64,000 nt of DNA from Ichthyophthirius multifiliis (taxonomy: Eukaryota; Ciliophora; Oligohymenophorea; Hymenostomatida): assembly GCF_000220395.1 (NCBI RefSeq), contig NW_004086444.1:202412-266411 (forward strand), in the 5' to 3' direction. Made by a program: the position numbers and the translations under genes. Below are positions 12,601-26,749 of the stretch, piece by piece. Position 1 is the stretch's first letter, and each line of letters starts with the position of its first letter. The notes beneath the pieces were generated by a model. It did not search any database. It had not been told where the DNA came from and saw only the letters and a list, made by a program, of their open reading frames with translations.

Positions 12601-15600
12601 TTATTATTCTTCTGCAACCTTCTATTCTTCCTCCTATTACTATTTCTAAACATCATCCTAAAGCCCTGCTACATCTTCCAAATCCAAAAAGGCGGACCCA
12701 TCAACCAAAACGAAACATTATTGACTAGAAGTAATATTTTTTTTGACAATAAAAATATCTAAAACCGGATTCAAGATCCTCAACTTAGCTTTTTGTACAC
12801 TCTAGGCAATATTTTTACGGATATCATCTTCATTCCAAAAATAAGGTAAATTTTTTAGCACAAGTATATTTTAAAAAGGCTCTTATTATTGGTAATTATT
12901 TTTTAACAAAAGTTACTTCAAGACAAGATTATTGTAAATTTCCTATGTCAAAATTCCCTAACAATCCACAAAATTAAACACTACATTTAAATTGATAATA
13001 TGTTCCATCCAAACAGGTATTTTCTATGCGTTAGAATTCTCTAAAAGATCCTTATAATTACTTTGGTAATAAAAATCCCCTTTATTAAATAAAACAGGGG
13101 TAAGAATAGTCGAAAGCATTTCAATTTAATCTTAAATGTATGAACAATATAAAGAGTTTTCATCTAATTTGTTCTTTTTTAAATATTCTTAAACTTTCAT
13201 TATATTGGAAATTACAAAATCTTGCTTTATATTATATATTTCCCAGTGTTTTTTCTTGAAGTTTTATTTATTTATTTCCATTATGTTACTATTTATTTAA
13301 TATTTTATTAAAAATCTTAACTTCCTAACTGTGTTTATTATTAATTTGGCCAAAAGGTTCTTTATAATTGCCGGACCGTATAAATAATTAAACATATCGC
13401 ATAACATTCCTACTATTTTACCAAGCATTTCTACTGAACTTTTCTCTTTTTTTGCGTTCATTAAACTCGTAGATAGACTATCTATTATCCAACAATTTAA
13501 ATTCCAATCAGAGGGTACACCATGTAGTAAACAAGGTAAACTGCTCGTTTTTTAATCAATTTCGAAAGGCGATAGTTAATGTTTGTTAAAATAATAAGTA
13601 CAATATATATCACTTCCTTTAAATATTATTGGTTCGAGATTTTTAGTTGATTTTTTTCCTGCATTTATTTAATATAAGCAATTGATTCCTAAAGAATCAG
13701 TAAAGAATTTACAACCTATATATATAATAAATATTATATTTATGCATATATATTATTTTGTAATTTATATAAATTTACCTGAATAAATTCCTAATTAAGT
13801 ATCTTTATGGAAACTTAAAATAACTGAACCTATTTTATAAGAATCGGCACCATCAAATTAACAAAGATTAAAAGGTTTAGCAATTGAAGAGTTTTGAATT
13901 TCCCCATCATGACAAGAATTTTAGGCCATTTAAACAAGATCGATTTCTTAAACAAACTTCGAAATTAAGGAAACACAAGAAGGGAAAGCATTCAAAACAT
14001 ACTCAAATATTAAGTTTGTATTTTATTTTTTTTTCGCAGCACTCCAATTAATAAAATTTTAAATTTATCTTAATTTTCTGAAAGGATTTTATTATTAAAA
14101 TAAAGAACCATCACTAATTTCTATTCCCCCTAATGATTATTATGAGTTTAAGTTTTATTTTTTTAATCTACTTCTTAATAAATTTAACTAATCATCATCT
14201 TATTTTTACATAAACTGTAATTATTAAAACTATAAATTTTTCACAAAATCCCCATCAATATAAGCACTTGATCCATTCATTTTAAACCATCCATAAACTG
14301 GGTCATCTGCTAATTCTTCAGATACACAAGCCTTTATAATTTCGATAAAATCCAGTTTTATTTATTTCAAAAGTTCATTTTATTTTTCAAATTACTATTC
14401 TTCTTCTTCTTGTTAATAATTCAAAGAGAAAAACTACAATAGTGTTTATTTAAAAAGTAACCCAATACTATAAACCGTAGTTTCCTAAAATTAATCCACT
14501 ATGTACTTTTCCGGATAATTAGAAGAAGGTGGTCTTACTGGAACTTCTGTCAATCTTAAAGAAGTAACGGGAAGCCACAAAGTAATTAAATGAGCCTAAT
14601 CATGGTCATGATAAAGACATAAAACAGACGAGTTTCTGACATCGATTCCTATTGCTTCTACACAAACAGTTGTATTTTCCACATTTCGTTCCCTAATAAA
14701 AAACGGAGATAACACCTAATTATTTTTCGTATTATAAATAGTCGCTAAAAGCCATTACCCTACCTTTACTTCTTCGATAGATATTGTATCCCAATCATGG
14801 TTAGCGTCTGGAAGCACAACACCTTATGGAAGGTTTTTCTCACAAATAATATAGGCGACACTAGCTGCTCTTGTTTAGTCCCCTTTCCTTAACGGTTATC
14901 TTATTTATTCGAAAAAGTCTTCTAATTCATATTATTTTAAAGTTGTTTTTACAAAATCGTATATTTTTGGAATAACAAATTTCTCCCAATACTTTAAAAG
15001 TTTATTTTCACTAATTTCAGGTTAATACATAGGAAGAGATTATACATAAGAGCTTTAATTTAGTATATATTCTGATACCGAGTCTTTTTTTTCATTTACT
15101 TGTTAAGAAGTTAATTTTTTGATACAAGGAGATGGTTAAGTGTTTTTTTTAACAAATGTAAATCATTAATATTTGAAAACTTTTTCGGAAATTAAAATTT
15201 CTATAATTCATATTAATATTTATCAATATAGTATTCCCACTAACTTATGAATTTTTTCTCATAGGAATATGAATTTTTATCTGGAAGAATATCTGCGGTG
15301 AACTTTTATGCTATTTATAATAAATTTAAAGCTTCTTATTATGATATTTTATTTTTTTATATTGCTTTATTTAACTCTAGTTTATTTACTATACGTAACA
15401 AAAATCTCATAAAAAGACTTATTTATATCTTCTTTTCAATTTAATTATTTTCTTTTTAATTTTCGAGAAGTTGAGAACTTCCTATTTATATTGCTTAAAG
15501 TAATTCCGAAAAATATTCGAATTTATCTATTGGCCATTATTAAATATATATCGGTTGTAAGTTTTATTAATAAACATTTTATATTGTTAAATTCGAACTA

Positions 15601-18600
15601 ACAGTAGATAATATATTGCATCTTTTTTGGCCACTTTAACTGCCTATATATAGATTTAAAAATTAATAACAAATAAAAACAAATAAATACATATATAAAT
15701 ATATAAGTTATGTTAAATATAATTATATATTAAATATAATGTTGTATTTATTTTAAATATACATTTTAATATATATTTTAAATAATTTATATACCTCCAG
15801 ATAAAATACATTCTACTTCTTATTTATAATCTATTTTATTTAAAATTGCATTCGTTGATTATCTTACTGATTTAGGCCAATCGCCTATAATATTAAGAAT
15901 TCCTGCAATTTTACTTTTATCGGTTTAGGAAATTCCATCTACCCAATTATTGTTTTTATTTAAACATTCTAAACATAATTTTAATTAATTTTTATGTTCA
16001 TTAAAATAATTTTCATTTTTAAGTAATAAATATCTTTAAAATTCTATTAATTCAATAATAATATTATTAGTAGAAATTCCACCTCTACAATGTGCTTAAA
16101 TGATACTATAAGCATTAGCGTCTGGATAAAAAGAGTCCTATATATATATATATATAAATATTTATAAATATAAATAAAAATTAACTTTAGATGGCAAAGA
16201 AGTAATATAATCAATTCCTTATTCAAAAATAGGAAATATAGAAATATCGCATATTTAAACTGACATTTATGATCCTTTATCAGCTTCACAATCTTTCCAT
16301 AAAACTGAAGCAATTTATTTTTTTTCTTACTTAGGTAATATATTTTCATTTGGATCTACTTATTTTCTATATTATTCTTAAATATGATCAAGCGGTATAT
16401 TATTTAATTTATTCTAAATAGCTAAATTGATAATAGCAGCTAATTATTCAGCTTTATCTTTTGGTAAATAATCAAACATTGGCGCATAGCCGAAAATATT
16501 AAATAAAGAAGCAATAGTCTAAATATCTTTTAAATGATTTTATATTCTCTTTATGAAGTTTTTAACTTTTATGATTTCTATTTTAACATCTTCAGGATCT
16601 GTTTCTTAAAAATCTTTAATTTCTTTATCTGCTAATTCCATTTTTTTACTCAAATTCGTCAAAGCTAAATTTTACCAAACAATTTTAACTTTCTTTTTTA
16701 TTTTTCCTCTTTTTTATTCGGACTAAAACACTTTTAAATCATTAAAAAGTCCTATATAATTAAAATACCACCCTATTGGTAAATTTTATTCATTTTCCGA
16801 AACTCCATTAATATCAGGTAAGGCAATAAATAATTTTTCCATCAATTTTTATAATTTTGTACTATCAGTTTATTAAGCCTCTGCTTTTTCAGGTTAACCA
16901 TTTGTCTATTTTTTGTTTATATATAAATAATATTTATATAATAAGTAAGTAAAAATACTTTCTATTAATCTTTTTTTTATTCCAAAGTTTTTTTGCTTTC
17001 TAAATATTCTTCTACAGTTTTTGGATAATTTAAAGAAGAAGATGGATATAGTTCTTCCCAATAATAAAAGGCTTTAAGTAGAAAAGTAAAATCTTCCTCG
17101 GAAGTAAGTTGCCCTAAGACAATATATTATTACTCGTTTTTTTTTAATTCATTTTACTATTACTATTACTAATCTTTTTTTTTGAATAATCTTATGAAAA
17201 AGTAAGATATAATGAACTATATCTTTTCTTAAATTATTACAGTGTACTAAATAATTTAAAGTAATTATTCATCTAGCTTTTTAATGAGTTATTGTTTTAA
17301 ACATTAAAAATTAAGTCGCCGATTTTCTGGTTGATTAAATTCATATTATTAATTTTAAAAATATCACTTTTAGGCATTTCAAATTCTAAAAACTTTCTTT
17401 TCAAAGAAGGCTATGGTAAGTTCTAAGTAATTCCCAAATAATTCTAACCTAAATCTTTTGAATATCCTTTAGTAATAATATCATTTATATTTTCGATTTC
17501 TACCAAATAATATTTGTATTAAAATGGATTTTTCTTTTCATTATTAATCAATTATATACAATCTGGTAATAAAATCGTTCAAACATCTCAAAATCAGTCT
17601 TATTTAGACCGGATTTTCACTATGGAAGACCAAAAAAGTCAACACATCAGCCAATTAAACATAAACATCAATATTAAAACTTTTATTTTTTTTATCTTAG
17701 GCAACATATCTTTTAGTAAGGATATCCTCGAAAATTTTAAATAAAAATTTTAGTCTATAACTCCCAACATAATCAAAAATTCTCAAAAAAATCCTTAAAT
17801 TAATCTCAAATTCTTCCGAAAAACCTACTTCTTTTTTTAAAACCTAAATTAGAATTCCACAGAGCATTTCTATATATTTATAAGGAGCCGTAGTGATGAT
17901 TTTAAACAAAATGTTTTAAACTGAATGACTTATTAAATTCACCAAAAGTACTATATCTTCGAATTTTTGACTCATATGTGTAAAAGAAATAGACAAAAGT
18001 CCCAATTCGCATATATTTTCAAAAAATTTCTCAAAAAACCCACTATTGCTATTATTATTTTAATCTAATCGATTCCACATTAAATTATTATTTCCACTCA
18101 TAATAGTTAAGATATCCGCAAGAACCAAATTAATATTTTTCAATTATTCCTAAAGTAACCCATTTAATGATATATTGATTTATTCTCATATTAAACTTTA
18201 TTTACTTATAAACAATATCCTTAAGTTTATTTCTTTAATTTTCTCCACTTTACAATTAACCACCTAAACGCATTAATATAAAATACTCCTCAAAATATCC
18301 TCGTAAACATTCTTTAAATCCTTCGAACTGCACCCAATATCCTATTACTAGTCTTAACCCAGTAAATCATTTAATACACCCAAAACATATCTTTCGAAGC
18401 AGGTATTAACGGTCATATTTTGTATTTAAAAAGGAACCGAAAGTCCACATATCCTTCTCGAAATTCTAGTGTCTTATCTTTTTAAAGCCTCTTAAATTTC
18501 CTCTGCTTTAAAATTCGAGCATAATAATTAAGCTATAGATTTCAAAGGGTTATAGCTAATAGAAGAGAGCAAATCTTCCTATTAGCTTTATTATACTTCA

Positions 18601-19911
18601 TCTAAATTCATATTTCTATATTATTTCCATTTTTAATAAGACTTCACCCAATTTCTAAAACTATCAACCTTTTACTAATCTACTTTTTTAGCATTTATAG
18701 GCAAACTAATTGATCTATTAGTTATTCCTACAGGCTTTATATCAGATTCTTATGAAAGAACAGATTCATTTAAATTATTATATTATTATTATAAATTCTT
18801 TTATTATGAATTATTACTTTAATCATTTATTTCAATTTTATATTGTTAATTGTACATTTATTTATTACATAATGATAATATTAATAATACTTTTTATAAA
18901 GTCCTTAATCCTACTAGCTTATAAGCTGATTGCTACTATTATTGTTCTTTATTTTCATTTATGTATTATTTGCAAGCTTCGAAAACTTACTTAGAAGTTT
19001 ATTGAAGTTAGTCTTCATTATAAAATATGTTTCGAGAATTACAAAGAGCTTTTAAGGCTTCGCTTTTACCTCCGCCAAATCTTTAAAGGAAATTTTCTAG
19101 TAAAAATTTATTTAATTCTTCTTCTTTGTAATCTATATTTTACTCTATTTGTTTTTCTACTTCCTCATCATCTTCTTCTTCTTTTTTGTTTTTTTCTTCT
19201 ATTTATTTTTATGTTTTATACTGTTATTAGTGCTTTTAAGTAGATTTTTCTTGTACAAATCTAATTTTTTTCCATTTTTTTATAATTTTATCTTGTTTTT
19301 TATTTAATTGATTTTCTATTAAATTTTAATCATTTTTTTTTTCTGGTAATTCTTCGTTTATTTTAACTTTCGCTTTTTAAATCTCGTTTTCTTAAATAAA
19401 TTAAAGTTTGGCCTCTTTTAAATTTTCGATTGTGTGTTAAAATTCTCTCTCTTCCTATACTAAGCTTAACATTTTAATAATAATTTCATTTCTAGTACTT
19501 TCTATGCATTAAACATTTTCCATAATATATTATTTATTTTATTTAATGTTTATATGTAATAATCCACAATGATAAATAATACATAAAAAAATTAACATTT
19601 CGCATTACATCCATATTTATAAATATTCTTAAGTAAATGTAGGTCTTTTATTTATATTATAAAAAAAAGAATATAATTATATAAAAAAATATATTTATTA
19701 GTATTTATTAAAAATAATCAAATTAACCTTATTTTTTCATGAGCATATTACATAGCTTCTTTCATATGAGATCTTATTTCTTTATAAAAATCATAAAACT
19801 CGCCATCTAATTTTTAAATTTATAAAATATATTCTTCTAAAACAGTATTTTTCAACAAATTATGTTTCCAAACATCCTATTCATCTAAATATTAAACATT
19901 TTTAATAAAAA

Positions 19912-19978
<67 letters not shown>

Positions 19979-22900
19979 TCATCGTTTTTAAACTAATTTA
20001 TTCCCTTATAAATTTTCTAAAAAAGTTCCATTTTAATATCCTAATAAGGAGAATCACTTTATTAACAGCTACTTCCATTAATCATATCTTTAATAAAACT
20101 ATTTTTATATTCTTCAAATTTTATATTATTACATAACTACCAAACTTATATTTCTCCATTATTATTAATTTTTTAAATATTATTAAAAGTTTATATATTT
20201 AATCCATTTTTAATCAACCCCCATTTTAAAAATCCTGAATTTTTTTTTTCCTCTTGACTAACTTTACAACTTTAGCTTAAATTTTTTACACTTTCAATAA
20301 TTGAAATTGCACACAACTTCATTGTATTTAACCAATCATTTATTTTTTCTTCATTACCAAATCTTATTTTTAATTTTATGAAATCTTCTTCATTTTATAT
20401 TTCCTCTTACCACATTTTCTTATTCATTCCATATATCGGTCTCACATTAATTTTATAACCCCATCTACTTAAAGATTTTTCATCTTTAGCATGTCCAGAA
20501 GATTAAAAGTCCACTTAAATAGAATTTCCTAATAAAATAAGTAATTTCTTAGGTACATTCTTGCCAGAAATTTTAAAATATTTACCCAATCCTTCTTTCT
20601 ATTAATAAGAAAAGCTCCCCATTTAATTATTTGTAGATTTTTAATTATCATACCAAGCCTAAATAGATAAAAAATCATTAGCCGTATCTGACTAGCACCT
20701 TTTATCGAAATGAACTGCAATAGCAATTGCTCCTGGGAAAATATTCTATTCAAACTAGATGACTTTTCCCCTTTCATAAGGATGATTAGTTTCGAAGACT
20801 TTTTCAATAACTTAATCAATTCCCTCAGAGTAATTTCCAAATATTTTCTATGTAAAATAATTCTAATTTTCTTCCTAAATATCTTATGTTTACAATAATT
20901 TATTCATAAGATTGAATATTTACATAAAATAATGACTATTTTTGACATTTAAAGGAAAAAAACAAACTGAACTTGCAAAATTTAACTAAAAAAACATCGC
21001 AATAACTCCATTTATATTTTCAAGCAATTCACTTAAATATTAAACTTCTAAAAATTTCATATTCAAATTTAAATTTTATAAACTCTTTAAAATTAACTCA
21101 CAAAATCTCTAACTTAAGTTTTCCCTTATTTCTTATTCTTTTTTTCCTTCTAATTTTTTATATTAAATTATACCAAAGCATTATTATTGTAAATTCTATA
21201 AAATTTTCCATAATAAAATCCCTTATTATTATTAAATAGAGCAACTTTTAATACATAAATCTTAAATAATATTCCATAAAAATTAACAATTTTATTTATG
21301 TTATTCTTTCTCTTTTTATTATTATTCTTTACCTTATTCATTGTCTTTGACTTCTTCATCTTCTTCTATATATTCACTTTTTAAATTTTTTAAATAATCG
21401 ATTTCTTCAATCAATAGTAAACAAAAAGGTTAACAAAACATTTATTAATTAACCCTAATTTACTTATTTTTTGCAAAAATTTAAGCAAAATTAGTTTACA
21501 TATCAACCTATTCTAATAAATCTGATTTATTTTATATATATTCAATTAACTAGATATCTTTAAATTACATATCTAATTATATTGTTTTGCAAGAAAAGCC
21601 TTAATTTTTATAAAGAAGTTCAAAAAAGTTGAACTCTTTGTTTTTAATTTCAAGTAATTTTTTAAAAACAGTAATTTACTAAGAATTGCTTTTATTAAAT
21701 AAATTCCATCCTTAACTAAAAATATGAGAAATTAATTCCAAAACAATTTTATTTTTTTCTTAAAAAAACTAAATAAAAGTCACCAAAACTTCAAAAATCT
21801 TCCCAAATTTATCGCAAATTTCTTTTTTTTAAATAGACAAAACATCACAATGTAAAACCCAATAAAGTAACTAAATTAGACTTAAAAAAATTTTTTTTTC
21901 ATCTATAAGAAATTAATTATTTTAATATAAATTATTTATTTTCTCAAAAATAACTAAAAATTACTAAATAGAACCATTTATACAAAATGCGTATTCTTTA
22001 GTTATTTCTATTAGAATTTTTTCATTTTTTTGGCAATTTTTTTAATTCAATTTATTTTATTCTAAATATTTATTCATTTTTTATATTATTTTCTGTTTTT
22101 ATTTCAATAAAATGTTCTTGGTTTCTTCAATATTTTGTTTTTTATTTCCCTAACTTTAATTTATTTATTATAAAACTTGAATATCTTATAAGGCATATCC
22201 ATATGTATATTCCCATTTATTTAATTTCCAAACAATTTATTGTCTAAATTTTTATAATGAAAGTATTTTTGACATAAATTTAATTTCAAATTCATTCTCA
22301 TAATTTTCTTGTTATTATTATTAATTATTAGTATCATTTTTTTCTATTAAATTTTCTACATATTTATGATATTAAAGATTAATGTAAGATTTTTATTCAG
22401 ATACCATACTTATTAATGAAGGAAATTCACAATTTTGATTATTTATGGACCAATTAAGGATATAATATATATTATTTTAGATATCATAACAACCATGAAA
22501 AGCTGGATTTAATGGATAAGCTTTTTTATTAACATTAATTTTTGTAATTAAAGTAGTTTTTAGTAATTTTTAAGGTTTATCTTTATTATTAATATCTTTA
22601 TTAGCATTATCCTTATTAAAAATATCTTTATTAGCAATGTCCTTATTATTTACTTCTTTGTTAATTATATCTTATTATTATTATTATTATTGATCAGGAC
22701 TTTATAATGATTATTCTTCTAAAAGTTATTATTTTTTTAATTCTTAATACTATTATATTTAAGTAATATTTTAAAAAATTTTATTATTATTAAATTTGTT
22801 TAATATATCAAACTATTATTTATCTTGTTGCTTCTATAAATCTTATTCTTCTTATTAACCACTATTTTCAATATTATTTTCTTCTAAAGACTTAAAATAA

Positions 22901-23409
22901 CTATAAGGATTAATCTCATATACATCTTCAGGTTTTTTCGAAAAAATCTTAATTCCTTATTCACTATAAAGACTAATTTAATCTTTATTCATAGTCCAAA
23001 ATGAAGAAGCTACATTTGCTGGTAAAATCAAAGAATTGTCTTTTACGGATATATCTGCGGTATTTTTTATTGCTTTCGATATGTCGGTTGTAATTTCAGC
23101 TTGTCCTAGTATTGTTTTCGATTTATATGTATATTATTATGTTATAGTTTACTATTATCCTATAGATGGCTATTATTAAGATATAGCAAGTTATTAAATT
23201 ATTGATGGAATTTATTATAGTATTTTATCGTTTTATTTGTTTTCTTATGATTATTACAAACAATCTTATTGTTATAAATTATTTAATTATGGTTTTTATT
23301 ATTATTATTGTAAATCATTTTCTTATTATTATTGTTGTTAAATTTAGTTATTTTCTTATTATGATTGCATAATATTTTCTTATTGATTTTCTTATTATTT
23401 TTATTATTA

Positions 23410-23473
<64 letters not shown>

Positions 23474-26047
23474 TCTTAAATTTAATTTTTTATTTATTAA
23501 TATTGCATGTTATTTTCTATCAATTAATTATTTTCTTTTTATTAGTCATTTTCTTATTAATTATTATTTTCTTATTATAAATTATTATTTTCTTATTATA
23601 AATTAATTTTTTCTTAAATTTAATTATTTTTTACTTTTGTTTTATTATTGTCTTATTTTTTTTAATTATTTTCTAATAATTTGTTTTCTTATTATTAAAT
23701 TTCTTATTATTATTTTTATTATATTTCAGTATCTTATTTACTAACAATATGCTCATCTTATTATTCAATATTATATACATACAAACAATATTCAATAATT
23801 CTATTATAATTTGAATCAATATCTTTATTTTAAATATCAGTTTCTTCTTAAATATTTTTTTATCCAACTTCTTAATTTTTTTAATAGCTACAATTTTTTA
23901 TTAAAGCTATTAATCTTTCAATAATAATTATTAATCTTTAATTTATTATTATTCTTTTTCTTTTTAAATTTTTTCCCTTACTTTGATTTCTTTTAGTAAT
24001 AAATCTTTTAATTAATCTTCTTTTTCATCTAATTTTTATTTCTATTATTCATTATTTTTAATTTCTTTTTCTTCATTTTTATTTTCTTCAACTTCTTATT
24101 ATTTTTTCTCCTCTATTTGCTTTTTTTCATTATTGTCTTCCATTTTTTTTTCTAATATTTCTTTCTCACTACTAATTAACATAACTTACTATTAAATAAG
24201 TTAAAGAATTTCTTATTTTTATTAAATCTATTATAATTAATGCATTTTAAATAATTATTATTATTAAAGTAATTCTTCTTCACTAATTTCTTCGAATTTT
24301 TCTTCTTGTCCATCTTCTCGTCTTTATCCTGCGATTTCTTCTAATTATTTTTTCTATTCTTATTATATTTATAACAATAATTATTATTAATATAAGATAT
24401 CCATTTTTAATTATTATTATTGTTATAATTTAGTACATTCTTTTGGCATATAAGCCTTTTCTTCGATTAATTTCTACACTTTTTTTTCTTTTACGCCTTA
24501 ATTAATTATTTTTTTCCCAATAATATATAAAAATTCACCGTCACTTAACAAAGGAAAATTTTTATTTATACTAATTTATTATATTCCCTCAAACATTTCT
24601 TCATTTTTAATTTAAATACTTTTTATAAACTCAAGTTTTTCACTACAAATGACATCAATAATTCCAAGCTTTTAATTTATTTTTTTATTTAAAATAAAAA
24701 ATAAATAAAATTACCTCTTTTCCACTTAATCTCAAATATAATTTTTTATTTAAATAAACCCAATAAGCTTCTTCGTTTTTATTTAAATTTTAAAACAAAT
24801 AAACTTTTCCTGGAACAGTATTATTTTTTCCAGTACCAACTTTAAACATACCTCCATCTAAGCAACTTACATATATATACAAATATACTCCATCTGTAGT
24901 AATAGAAGTTGTATTAAAGCTTTGTTTCTAAAATTGCTAAAACATAGATATTTTAAAACCTCCTAAATTACAAAATTAATTCATATAGTGTAAATTCTTA
25001 TTATTTTCTTACAAATATTCAACTATTTTATCTAAATAAGTCAATATTTCTTAACTAATTTTTTAAAAGAATATTTTTTTTTCTTCTTCTGTTAATACAT
25101 TTAAGCATTTTTTCATAATATTGTCAATGAAATCAATCTATTTTAATATATGTATATTTATTAAATACTTTTTTATAAACAAAATTAATAAATTACTAAT
25201 AAATTAAAATCTCCTTTATTAAATGAAACATAAAAATATGCATAATTAACATCTAATAATAATTCAAAAATTTATTTTCTTTTAATAACATCCTATGTAT
25301 TTTATAATATATTTATATTATTATCGATAACATTTTTTATTTTTTCAAAAAATTCCTAATGTACATGATCTGGTTCATTAAAAAAATATAAAAATGGCAT
25401 ATTTTTAACATTAATTAAAAACGATTCTAAATCAATAGGCCATTTTTAAGGATTATTACCTTTTAATTTCATAAAATTCCAACTATCTAATGCACAATTT
25501 TTAATTTTTCCCATATCATTGCTAAAGTCTGAATTATATATAATAATAATATATATAATAATAATATATATAAATATATTTATATTTTTTTATATTTTAT
25601 TTATATTTATAAATATACAAATTATATATATTTATATATTTATTTTATTATAATTATTTTCTAGAATTTATTACCTTCAAATAAAACAAATGGATTTTAA
25701 TTTTATTATTAAAGAGCATAATTTATTTACACTGAATTTCTCAAATAATATTCAGCTAATTGATTTTTTAGACTTTAACTAAATAAATGTAACTATTAAT
25801 CTGTTTATTTTATGCTTTAATCCTTAAATTTTTCTACAACCTTTTCTTAAAAGCCAACTTTTTCATTATAGCTATCTAATGGTGTGATTAAATTCATTTA
25901 TTTTATGTTAAAATTTAAAGATTTTTGGCATATTCCTTGCTATTCTTTTAAAGATTAAAAGTAAAGGAAATCAGAATCTATAGCATAATTTTATATGTTA
26001 ATGAAATTTTCATCATTTTATAATATTTATGAAGGAAAATTACTCAT
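9682..26047 (-). CDS. Giant HECTD4-like HECT E3 ubiquitin ligase
   Basis: Read on the minus strand from ATG 26047 to TGA 9682-9684, about 5,000 residues with many introns. The N-terminal third has segments resembling HECTD4: [19 protein letters not shown] then [13 protein letters not shown] (about 24810-24910), [20 protein letters not shown] (near 23000) and [11 protein letters not shown] (near 22490). A CUB-like module with [12 protein letters not shown] and [15 protein letters not shown] lies around 20700-20800. Next come helical regions, [17 protein letters not shown] near 13500, a possible RRM-like segment (12720-12890) and a RanBP2-type zinc finger ([20 protein letters not shown], 12490-12580). 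The C-terminal HECT domain ends the protein; its thioester cysteine lies in [11 protein letters not shown] (codon complementary to 9856-9858). It transfers ubiquitin to unknown substrates. Reading continues in frame across 22078, and an 83-base intron at 19645-19727 joins the 19.7 and 19.5 kb parts. One frame break at 19915-19978 is unresolved. Confidence 0.72.
12490..12590 (-). other. RanBP2-type zinc finger within the HECT ligase gene
   Basis: The minus-strand peptide shows W-x-C-x2-C, then an Asn eight residues after the second Cys, then C-x2-C, the full RanBP2/NZF ligand set ([20 protein letters not shown]). Such fingers often bind ubiquitin or RNA. An acidic E/D-rich stretch follows directly. 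Confidence 0.85.
19645..19727 (-). other. Proposed intron joining two halves of the HECT gene
   Basis: On the minus strand GTTAATTT...AAAAG, 83 bases. Removing it fuses the frame ending HEKIR with PTFTQEYLQIWM and continues without TGA into [13 protein letters not shown] at 19523. The donor GTTAAT is less typical than the GTAA/GTAT seen elsewhere in the window. Two separate genes, ending at 19718 and starting at 19523, remain possible. Confidence 0.55.
19915..19978. repeat. (ATT)n trinucleotide tract in the HECT gene
   Basis: About 21 perfect ATT units. On the coding strand the upstream exon enters the run in the ATA (Ile) frame, while the downstream coding sequence leaves it in the AAT (Asn) frame. 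No GT...AG pair around it repairs the phase, so either an intron was missed or the assembled tract is wrong by a non-multiple of three. Confidence 0.8.
22660..24450 (-). other. Q/N/K/E-rich low-complexity and coiled-coil segment of the HECT protein
   Basis: This part of the HECT reading frame is dominated by TAA/TAG-encoded Gln, Asn, Lys and Glu, for example [20 protein letters not shown] and a long heptad-like stretch after it. It includes a simple ATT tract at 23413-23472. It probably forms a disordered or coiled-coil linker between conserved modules. A hydrophobic poly-Leu frame on the opposite strand is a mirror image only. Confidence 0.6.
23413..23472. repeat. (ATT)n tract in the low-complexity part of the HECT gene
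   Basis: Perfect or near-perfect ATT units. On the coding (minus) strand they would encode Asn, Ile or Gln depending on phase. They sit within the Q/N-rich linker where length change is likely tolerated. Confidence 0.8.
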
Positions 26048-26749
26048 ATTTTTTTTTTTTATATATATGTATATTATTATTTATTTTATTTTAAAAAAGT
26101 TAAATATTTAATTTTTTTATTTTATTTATTTATATTTTTTCTTCTCTTTTTTATATTATTTTCTAATCTCAAATATAAATTTAAAAAAAGAATAAAATAA
26201 TATTTTTAAAATTATTTATTTATATACATACATTATACATTTATAAATATTATAGATATAATGTTTTTTAAAGAATAAAAATTATTGATCAATATTATAA
26301 TAAATAAATTATTATTTAAATTTATTGTATCTATAATCATTTGAAAAGCATATATAAAAAAATAAAGAGTAAAATTAACTTCTTATTAATAAATAAATAT
26401 ATTTTAAATTATATTATAAATATTATAATATTATTAGAATATTATGTAATTTATATTGAATTAGTTTTATAAATAGAAATTTATACAATATTAAATTATA
26501 TATATATATTATTAAACTAAAATTATAAATTTAATATTTCTTTAAATATATTCAAAACTTAAATATAAAAGGAAATAATTATAAATGTATATTTATTAAA
26601 AAAATTATATTAATTTTTTTTTTAATTATTTTTAAGTAAAAATTAAAATTATATATTAAATAAATATTTTATTTATTTTTACTTTATATATAATAAAATT
26701 AAAAAACTTTTTAACATATCCTACAATCAAAATTATAAATATTAAAAAA
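26048..26749. promoter_or_regulatory. Divergent intergenic region
   Basis: 702 bases between the start codons of the HECT ligase (minus) and the ESRP-like gene (plus). Only A/T simple sequence with scattered short TA runs is visible. It must contain both promoters; no defined motif was found. Confidence 0.5.

Noticed and set aside
16047-16349. Minus-strand frame starting [14 protein letters not shown]
   Set aside because: It is on the coding strand of the HECT gene but in a different phase from the flanking exons and crosses an intron; treated as a shadow.
19523-22078. Two extra gene starts (ATG 22078 and ATG 19523) splitting the HECT gene
   Set aside because: The 22078 ATG is internal to a continuous frame, and a plausible intron bridges the gap before 19523. 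A single gene is preferred, though the second junction is not proven.
23365-23580. Plus-strand hydrophobic poly-Leu reading frame
   Set aside because: It is the mirror image of an ATT/TTA repeat in the Q/N-rich part of the minus-strand HECT gene; composition is repeat-driven.
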